A DNA stretch of 64,000 nucleotides, taken from Nitrospinaceae bacterium. GTDB lineage: Bacteria > Nitrospinota > Nitrospinia > Nitrospinales > VA-1. Both the position numbers and the translations under genes were made by a program. The notes under the pieces are model-generated. The model did no database searches, was not told where the DNA came from, and saw only the letters and a program-made list of their open reading frames with translations. The DNA lies in contig BQJC01000001.1 in the NCBI GenBank assembly GCA_021604505.1, positions 1,018,218-1,082,217 of the forward strand, written 5' to 3'. Of this stretch, positions 58,594 through 64,000 are shown piece by piece (position 1 is the stretch's first letter; every line of letters begins with the position of its first letter).

Positions 58594-59706
58594 TCAATAA
58601 TGATCATCGCCATCATCGCCGCCCTCCAGATTTATTGATCGCGATTGCATGGACGGAATGCAGAGCAATTCGGGTTTCGTGAGGAGGATGGTGTGTTCAC
58701 CAAACTGGTTATTTACCGTGACTTCCTGCCTCAATCGGGTTTCTTTAACGCTGTAACAACTCAGGGTGTTGTCCGGATTAATGACTCCGCCTCCATCCTT
58801 GTCGGTCGGCGTGCAATAAGATTCAATCTTATTGCCTAAATGGACCTTTTCCCGCAAGCCGAATTGATCGCTGAGGCCGGCCTCTGGATAGGAATCGAGG
58901 TTCGATGATACTGTCACGTCATAGCACTGGAAAGAATCCGCCGGGACAACCGGTTCGGCGTCACCCACGAGAACTTGAATGTCGGCTCTGGCGACCACCT
59001 GTTCTTCTGCATTCCTTGCCAGGAAATAGATGGAATAGTTACCATTGACCGCAGGATCAAAGCCATCAAACGGTGGGCCGTCGAAAAACTCGTAATTCCA
59101 GGAATTCTGGGCGACGTTTTTACTCGTGAGCAAATTTGTGTAGGCCGGATTGTCTTCGGCTCTGGCGGCTTCACCGTTAGGTGTGTAATTGTCGCCAAAA
59201 GCATGATCGGGAGGCGTGAGGGGCGGATGCAGATCGAGTGTGATCGGGTCGAAAACCAGGAATTTCGTCCTCGGACCGGGATCAAAGTCCAGGCCCATTT
59301 CGTAAGTGAGGTCATTGAGGGACAGCCCGGAGCTTTCGTCATAATTTGTGTTGATGGACCATTCGAAGTTCCACACAGGCGTGTTGTTGGGAGCCGGGTC
59401 GAAGGGGAACCCTGACGGAGCCCTTCCGGTGGTGAAGTTATAGGTTCCGTTGCTGTTACTGTTAAAGGTATTTTCAGCCAGATTGTCGCTGTTGAAACGG
59501 AGCTTGGTGCGAAGGCCGATCTCGACACCGTTTCGGCGGTCCGTGGTGAAACCGCCGTTGGTACTGTCTAGTCCAAGAATGACACCCGGCGTAATGTACT
59601 GCTCATACTGAACGACGGCCAAGGCTTGACCTGTTTCAAATAGAGAAAAAGTGAACATTGAAGCTACAGTGAACACGGCAAATTTCAGATTCGCCAACAT
59701 TTTCAT
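58594..59706 (-). CDS. Acidic-tailed secreted protein with C-terminal Cys module (paralogue 2)
   Basis: A 370-residue paralogue of 56940-58097. Signal peptide about 1-30 (ending ALAV). The N-terminal region repeats the pattern VVQYEQYITPGVILG, FTTDRRNGVEIGLRTKLRFN and NTFNSNSNGTYNF. The C-terminal module (about 265-355) has FQCYDV, SYCTPTDKDGGG, NPDNTLSCY, VNNQFGEHTILL and LLCIPS. The tail (DDGDDHY) is short but acidic. GGGAG precedes the start. The middle of the protein differs more from paralogue 1 than the two ends, as expected after duplication. Confidence 0.75.
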   Translation of the reverse strand: MKMLANLKFAVFTVASMFTFSLFETGQALAVVQYEQYITPGVILGLDSTNGGFTTDRRNGVEIGLRTKLRFNSDNLAENTFNSNSNGTYNFTTGRAPSGFPFDPAPNNTPVWNFEWSINTNYDESSGLSLNDLTYEMGLDFDPGPRTKFLVFDPITLDLHPPLTPPDHAFGDNYTPNGEAARAEDNPAYTNLLTSKNVAQNSWNYEFFDGPPFDGFDPAVNGNYSIYFLARNAEEQVVARADIQVLVGDAEPVVPADSFQCYDVTVSSNLDSYPEAGLSDQFGLREKVHLGNKIESYCTPTDKDGGGVINPDNTLSCYSVKETRLRQEVTVNNQFGEHTILLTKPELLCIPSMQSRSINLEGGDDGDDHY

Positions 59707-60020
59707 AACTTAATGTCTCCCGATCTTTTACTTAAACGCCAATGAGAGCGACCCGTAATAAACCCCAAAACTATTTTTCGCTCTTCCAAGCCAGAAAAAA
59801 CATCAATAGCGGTCCCTTGTTTCCACTGGAGGAAAAGCTCCCCAGGGGAAGGATCATTTAAGTTTGGTAGAGCGATATTTTTGGGAAATTTGGTTTAGAT
59901 TTACTTTTAATTACAATAATAAGTAATTGAAAGTAAATGACTAATTGAAATTATAACTTTTGGAAGGCCAATATTCAATTAAAAATTACTATTAATTTAA
60001 ACAAATTTACACATAGTATG

Positions 60021-60038
60021 AATCTATTCGAATAGATT
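60021..60038. promoter_or_regulatory. 18-base perfect palindrome
   Basis: AATCTATTCGAATAGATT is fully self-complementary and lies about 315 bases upstream of the paralogue 2 start on the minus strand. It may be a binding site for a dimeric regulator. A CTTTTTGATTTTT tract follows on the plus strand. Confidence 0.35.
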
Positions 60039-60352
60039 CTTTTTGATTTTTATAGATAGAAAATTCAATTGGATAGGTTGAGAGCCGTGCAAAAGAGGCC
60101 GGGGAAGAGTTTCGTGAAGTCTGCACCTCTGCAGGTATAGCTGAATTTAAAAAGTAAGAAGAACAGTACTTAAGAAGTGAAAGATTTCTAAGATTTAAAA
60201 CGGACGGTAAGTTCCAGCGGAAGACAGGGGGGTATCGTTGGAAAGCGTGCGATCAAATCTTCAACTATCGAACATGAAAGTTGAGTCCAGGCTCAACTTT
60301 GTTCCGTGTTGATGAACTTGTTCAGGAAGGGAAAAATTGTTGGACCTTTGCC

Positions 60353-60383
60353 GGGAAAAGGGAAGCGGAACTTCCCCTTTCCC
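60353..60383. terminator. G/A-rich hairpin after the secreted paralogue gene (3)
   Basis: Arms GGGAAAAGGGAAG (60353-60365) and CTTCCCCTTTCCC (60371-60383) pair at 12 of 13 positions around a 5-base loop, about 20 bases beyond the stop at 60403. It is the third member of the hairpin series. Confidence 0.55.
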
Positions 60384-60402
60384 AAAAGCCTATAGATGCA
60401 AT

Positions 60403-61578
60403 TTAATCATCATCGTCATCGTCGTCATGACCGCCTTTTTTCGTATCCTGAACGTCTGTTTGCAGGGAAGGCACGCAAAGTAATTCGGAATCCTTGAGTT
60501 CAAAGGATTGTTGGCCGAACTGGTTTTCAATCGTTATTTTCCGATTCGGCTTGTACCCTTCGACCTTGTAGCAAGTCAAGTGGTTGTCTGGATTACCGAT
60601 TCCCTCACCGTTTTTGTCAACCGGCGTGCAGTACAATTCCGCCTTTTCCTTTACTTGTACGTTTTCCCGGACAGCAAACTGATCATCGAGATTCACAATG
60701 GGTTTGGGATCAAGCTTCGTTGATTTCTTAACGTCGTAGCACTGCAGATGATCGGCTGAAGCCGCGACCGACGGTACGAGTAAAACACTGTTGTCGATTG
60801 CAAGCAGGCCGGCAAATCTTTGTGGAACGGATCCGCCGGCATTCAGCCATGCGTAACGGTTGCCGCCGGCATTTTTAAGAAGGTGCTGTTTCGGATTTAA
60901 ATTTTCATAGATTTGAACCCCGTTGCTGTCAAAAATGAAGGTGTTCCGGTCGATGGTGTCGGTGTCCGGGTTTCCCGTATTGGAACTGCTTTCCACCCAG
61001 GAACTGAGGATCGTGTACCAACCGGGAGCAGTGATACAAACCCCGCCGCCGCTGGGGTTTCCTGCGCCATCTGCATCCGCCGCGATGGCCCAGCCTTCGG
61101 TGGTTCCGCCGCAAAGGATTTTTTTGGCGCCAACCCCTCCGGCTTCGAGCCAGCCAAGCGGTCCACTGCCACCCGCAGGATCACAATTGGGGAGAGCGAG
61201 AAGGGTGGCTGGATCAGTGCGGGCAAATTCAGAGCAGGTGAGTGCATTGTCGAGCCACCATCCATCGTCCAGATTGCCTTTCGCAGGGTCGATGTAGACA
61301 TCCAGAAATTGTTTGACAAACCCCGGCCAGGTGCCTCTATATTCGCCAAAGCGCGTAAAGATTCCCGATCCGCTCACACCCGCCTCGGCGTGAAAACCGC
61401 CTTTCGATGAGGGGATGCCACTGGTTCCTGAGGGAACCCGGGTGATCGTTCCTCCAAAATCGATCCAGCCAGACGTGTCGGTTTCAAAGCCTTGGGAAAA
61501 GGGTTCATCAGCTTGGCCGGAAATCGCAGTGCCAAGGGTGAAGGTCAGAAACACTGCCAATAATATGGATCGTTTCAT
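60403..61578 (-). CDS. Acidic-tailed secreted protein with C-terminal Cys module (paralogue 3)
   Basis: A 391-residue secreted protein with signal peptide about 1-23. The N-terminal two-thirds is unrelated to paralogues 1 and 2: FSQGFETDTSGWIDFGG, a Gly/Ser-rich stretch, WWLDNALTCSEFARTD, suggesting a jelly-roll-like extracellular domain. From about residue 285 the same C-terminal module appears: LQCYDV, LYCTPVDKNGEG, NPDNHLTCY, IENQFGQQSFEL and LLCVPS, ending KKGGHDDDDDDD. So one module is attached to two different N-terminal parts. AAGGAGG precedes the start. A possible stem at 61621-61637 lies in its leader. Likely extracellular; function unknown. Confidence 0.75.
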   Translation of the reverse strand: MKRSILLAVFLTFTLGTAISGQADEPFSQGFETDTSGWIDFGGTITRVPSGTSGIPSSKGGFHAEAGVSGSGIFTRFGEYRGTWPGFVKQFLDVYIDPAKGNLDDGWWLDNALTCSEFARTDPATLLALPNCDPAGGSGPLGWLEAGGVGAKKILCGGTTEGWAIAADADGAGNPSGGGVCITAPGWYTILSSWVESSSNTGNPDTDTIDRNTFIFDSNGVQIYENLNPKQHLLKNAGGNRYAWLNAGGSVPQRFAGLLAIDNSVLLVPSVAASADHLQCYDVKKSTKLDPKPIVNLDDQFAVRENVQVKEKAELYCTPVDKNGEGIGNPDNHLTCYKVEGYKPNRKITIENQFGQQSFELKDSELLCVPSLQTDVQDTKKGGHDDDDDDD

Positions 61579-62111
61579 AATTCTTCCTCCTTAATTTATG
61601 ACGTAAACTGCTTAAGAGTTGGAGCCCTTTTGGCTCCCCAAATGAAACCTTATTTTTTCAATCCGCATATCAGTAGGTTCCTTGGACTGGCTTTTAATGC
61701 AAATTTTCTGTTTGGCAGTCAGCTTAAGGCTTTGAAGTCAATCAAATAAATGGGCGAGAATATAAAATTCAAAAACTTTTAATAAATTTAGATAACACTA
61801 TATAAACAAATAATTATTGCGAATTGTACTTTTCCAGAGAACAGCAATCAATGCAAAAAAATTGGGATTTCTGCCAATTGATTGATAATGAATAACAATT
61901 TTTTAGGACAACCTCATTGCTCTTGACCTTTCAGCGAGTTTTTCCACACTCACAGTTTAACTTGTTAAGGTTGCAGGAGTTGAAAAGGGAAGGGGGGTGA
62001 ATGAGAGACCAGCGTTCAGTGCGGGAATTGGGATTAATGCGAAAAACCATTCGGACGCTTAATGGGTCCAGATTGCTCAAAAACCCATCGCACGTCAAAT
62101 TAAATCCAGGG
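61579..62111. other. Non-coding gap upstream of secreted paralogue 3
   Basis: About 530 bases with no credible gene. 61621-61637 is a 6-bp hairpin (GGAGCC/GGCTCC) about 45 bases upstream of the paralogue 3 start. The section 61740-61920 is AT-rich and probably carries that gene's promoter. Nothing resembling a transcription terminator for the radical SAM gene at 62112 was seen. Confidence 0.4.
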
Positions 62112-63455
62112 TTACCCTGGTTCGGTATTGATGAATTTTTTCAGGAAGGGGAACATGGCGCCGCGTTTGGTGATCATTTCTTCGCGCGATTTTTTGACGA
62201 CAATTTCATCGATGACGGGAATTCCACGCTCCGCCGCAAATTTTTCGATGCCTTTCACCACCATCCCGCGTGCGAAGGAGGGGATGCGTTCCAGTCGTTG
62301 TTTGGCTTCCGGGGTCCATGTGGTGTGAAACTCCACTTCGAGCCCCAAAGTGTCTTCGACTTTCAAGGTGATTTCTTTGCCGCCGTGCGCTCCCGGTTCG
62401 TAGTCGCAGGAGGGATCGGGGGCCATGTAGTTTCCGGTTTCGGCAAAGGCTCGCGCACGGCATCCAGAACACATAGCGGAAAACTCGCAGGTTCCGCATT
62501 TTCCTTCCAGACCCTTGCGGTTTCTGAGCTCCACCATCAATGGAGCGTTTTCCCAGAGATCCTTGAACGTGTTGTCTTTAAGACTGCCGACCGATTCAGC
62601 GATGAAAGGGCAGGGGGTCAGATTGCCTTCCGGAGATATCCGGCTGTAATGCGTGGCCGCCGGACAGCCGCCGGAATAGGTCCGGGTGTAGACCGAATCG
62701 GGATCGTTTTCATAGACCACCCGTTTGTACTGCGGGGCGCATTTGGAATTGATCATCAACCGGCCCTTGTACTTCATCTGTTGCTCATAGAGCATTTTCA
62801 AGGCTTCTTCGTAGGCCGCGTTGGAAATATCGGTGTTACCCTGTCCACGCCCGGTGCACACCAGGAAGTAGAGATTGAACGCCACCGCGCCGATTTTTTC
62901 GGCGAACGCCACCACTTCGGGGATTTCCTTGTAGTTCATTTCCGACACGGACATCTGGATGAGAAAATCGATGCCCACTTCGTTCATCACATTGAAGGCT
63001 TCCATGGAATGTTCCCAGGCTTTTTCCACACCGCGAAACTTGTTGTGCTTGCCGGGGTCCATCGAGTCGATGCTGATGCCGACACCGTGTGCGCCGGCTT
63101 CCTTGATCTTCAGCGCGTTGGCGCGGTTGATCAGCGTGCCGTTGGTTCCCAGCACCACCATGAATTTCTTGTCCGCCGCATAGCGGATGATTTCATAGAT
63201 GTCCGGGCGCAACAGCGGTTCGCCGCCGGTTAAAATCAGAAAAGCGTTGGGGTTGACTTCGGCGATCTGGTCGATGACGTTGAAACATTGCTGGGTGTCC
63301 AGCTCGTCTGTCCTGAGACCGCCGCGAAATTCCGCGTCCAGATAGCAGTGGTCACAATTGAGGTTGCACCTCTTTGTGAGATTCCAGGAAATAGAGTATG
63401 CTCTGAAATCCATTTTACTCGGGCTGATTTCTAATCCGGTGGATGAATTTTCCAT
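62112..63455 (-). CDS. NirJ-like radical SAM/SPASM protein with PCP_red-like C-terminus
   Basis: A 447-residue radical SAM enzyme. The cluster motif is C30-x3-C34-x2-C37 (RCNLNCDHCYL), followed by ILTGGEPLLRPD and VLGTNGTLIN. SPASM-type cysteines occur at GGCPAATHYSRISPEGNLTPCPF and GKCGTCEFSAMCSGCRARAF. Residues about 388-432 (WTPEAKQRLERIPSFARGMVVKGIEKFA) resemble the PCP_red C-terminal region of light-independent protochlorophyllide reductase subunits. NirJ/AhbD-like proteins act on tetrapyrroles in haem d1 or alternative haem synthesis. That assignment is by family resemblance; no other tetrapyrrole gene is adjacent. Confidence 0.85.
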   Translation of the reverse strand: MENSSTGLEISPSKMDFRAYSISWNLTKRCNLNCDHCYLDAEFRGGLRTDELDTQQCFNVIDQIAEVNPNAFLILTGGEPLLRPDIYEIIRYAADKKFMVVLGTNGTLINRANALKIKEAGAHGVGISIDSMDPGKHNKFRGVEKAWEHSMEAFNVMNEVGIDFLIQMSVSEMNYKEIPEVVAFAEKIGAVAFNLYFLVCTGRGQGNTDISNAAYEEALKMLYEQQMKYKGRLMINSKCAPQYKRVVYENDPDSVYTRTYSGGCPAATHYSRISPEGNLTPCPFIAESVGSLKDNTFKDLWENAPLMVELRNRKGLEGKCGTCEFSAMCSGCRARAFAETGNYMAPDPSCDYEPGAHGGKEITLKVEDTLGLEVEFHTTWTPEAKQRLERIPSFARGMVVKGIEKFAAERGIPVIDEIVVKKSREEMITKRGAMFPFLKKFINTEPG

Positions 63456-63592
63456 GATAAGTTATACCTGCAAGCTAAATAGCCTTGATTAAATAACAAA
63501 ATACGGGTTTCCAGGGAATTCTGGTAAGAGGCGTACCTCAGGAACGCCCAGCGTATTCAAATTTGAAACCTTATCATATAGGGTTGCCGTCC

Positions 63593-64000
63593 ATGAAACA
63601 AATTTTTTGCCCCCATAAATGCTTCAAAACCTTAATTTTTTTGATTATAGCCCTTTTCCTGGGGTGCATCGATTCTCGAGAGTCGATATCCGATGAGCCC
63701 GTTTACACTATTATCGGCCAGGAAATAAAAGGAGTGGGGGCGGAATCTTTTGAGTGGAGCCGGGACCTGTTTGAAACCTTGGGCACGGAAGAAATTTCGA
63801 GTGCCTATTTTGACAAAGCCCTGGGTTATGAAGGTTCGAAGTTTCGAGTCATCAACTTTGCGAAACTGGTGAAACGCTTTGATCCGGATGGTCTGAGCGA
63901 CGCCGTGCTTCTAAACTGCTTCGACGATTACCAGGGAATTTTATCGATCACCGACATCAAGCGTTACCATATCCGCTTGGCGACCCGGATCGAGATCCGT
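63593..64000 (+). CDS. Lipoprotein gene, cut off by the window end
   Basis: An open frame of 136 codons from ATG at 63593 to the last base, with no stop, so the gene continues beyond the window. The signal peptide ends in the lipobox FLGC (Cys25), so the product is probably lipidated. The visible mature part includes SFEWSRDLFETLGTEEISSAYF and GLSDAVLLNCFDDYQGILSITDIKRY. The latter resembles the DGY.G-type segment of molybdopterin-oxidoreductase-like domains, but this is weak. It is divergent from the radical SAM gene. Function unknown. Confidence 0.65.
   Translation, partial: MKQIFCPHKCFKTLIFLIIALFLGCIDSRESISDEPVYTIIGQEIKGVGAESFEWSRDLFETLGTEEISSAYFDKALGYEGSKFRVINFAKLVKRFDPDGLSDAVLLNCFDDYQGILSITDIKRYHIRLATRIEIR

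Larger units (their letters stand above)
59707..60402. other. Large AT-rich gap between secreted paralogues 2 and 3
   Basis: About 700 bases without a credible gene. It holds an 18-base perfect palindrome AATCTATTCGAATAGATT (60021-60038) followed by a T-rich run on the plus strand, a 9-bp inverted repeat (AAAGTTGAG/CTCAACTTT, 60277-60300), and the 3' hairpin 60353-60383. The part 59880-60010 is extremely AT-rich. The signals could be operators or terminators; no protein or RNA gene is supported. Confidence 0.4.

Noticed and set aside
62001-63233. 410-codon plus-strand frame opposite the NirJ-like gene
   Set aside because: It lacks domains and a ribosome binding site; the minus strand has intact radical SAM and SPASM motifs.
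1-64000. tRNA, rRNA, CRISPR, insertion sequence or prophage
   Set aside because: No cloverleaf sequences, spacer-repeat arrays, transposase genes or phage structural genes were recognised. The single Com-like protein has phage relatives but is not accompanied by other phage genes.

Overview
The window reads as a chromosomal segment of a Gram-negative bacterium. It carries a complete-looking type II secretion (T2SS) operon, a TonB-dependent receptor, an RlpA lipoprotein, many Sec signal peptides and lipoboxes, and outer-membrane barrel proteins. The mixture (sulfur-carrier-dependent cysteine synthesis, a NirJ-like radical SAM protein with a C-terminal PCP_red-like region, a heavy cAMP/c-di-GMP signalling load, di-haem peroxidase) would fit a Nitrospinota-like or deltaproteobacteria-like marine lineage. 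That placement is inference from gene content; no rRNA or other phylogenetic marker lies in the window.

Layout. 1-2.9 kb: four secreted DUF4402-type proteins in tandem on the minus strand, with an unusual cluster of hairpins between two of them. 3.1-8.5 kb: a minus-strand unit of TonB-dependent receptor, YfiR-like periplasmic protein, sensor histidine kinase and LuxR-type response regulator. 9-11.4 kb: CbiZ, an AMMECR1 protein and a polyprenyl diphosphate synthase. 11.6-21.2 kb: mainly plus-strand genes (family 2 glycosyltransferase, HEAT-repeat protein, ZIP transporter, heterodimeric ABC exporter, cyclic-nucleotide-binding protein, RlpA), with a minus-strand mannose-1-phosphate guanylyltransferase. 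21.2-26.1 kb: a small 2Fe-2S ferredoxin, an unknown protein divergent from a radical SAM protein, a YcaQ-like protein and a LysE-type exporter. 26.3-30.7 kb: a minus-strand sulfur amino-acid operon (cysteine synthase A, threonine synthase, ThiS/MoaD-like carrier, MoeB/ThiF-like activator, CysM-like synthase).

30.9-40.9 kb: a TPR/beta-barrel protein, two FecR-domain proteins ending in Lys-Ala octapeptide repeats, a cNMP-binding PAS-GGDEF-EAL protein and, divergent from it, a CHASE2 adenylate cyclase. Together they look like a periplasm-to-cytoplasm circuit joining cAMP and c-di-GMP. 41-52.8 kb: T2SS genes gspC-E-F-G-H-I-J-K-L-M-D, tightly packed and overlapping. 53-56.8 kb: an STN-like secreted protein, a di-haem cytochrome c peroxidase-like protein with a strongly acidic insertion, a Com-like zinc-ribbon protein and a long perfect palindrome resembling a Fur box. 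56.9-61.6 kb: three secreted proteins sharing a C-terminal cysteine-containing module and Asp-rich tails, each followed by a similar G/A-rich hairpin and separated by AT-rich gaps. 62.1 kb to the end: the NirJ-like radical SAM protein and the start of a lipoprotein gene cut by the window edge.

The most promising undescribed material is the FecR-repeat/CHASE2-cyclase/cNMP-GGDEF-EAL module, the set of acidic-tailed secreted proteins beside the Fur-like palindrome and di-haem peroxidase, and the cysteine operon whose carrier ends in GG-SR rather than GG. No rRNA, tRNA, CRISPR array, insertion sequence or prophage was recognised.
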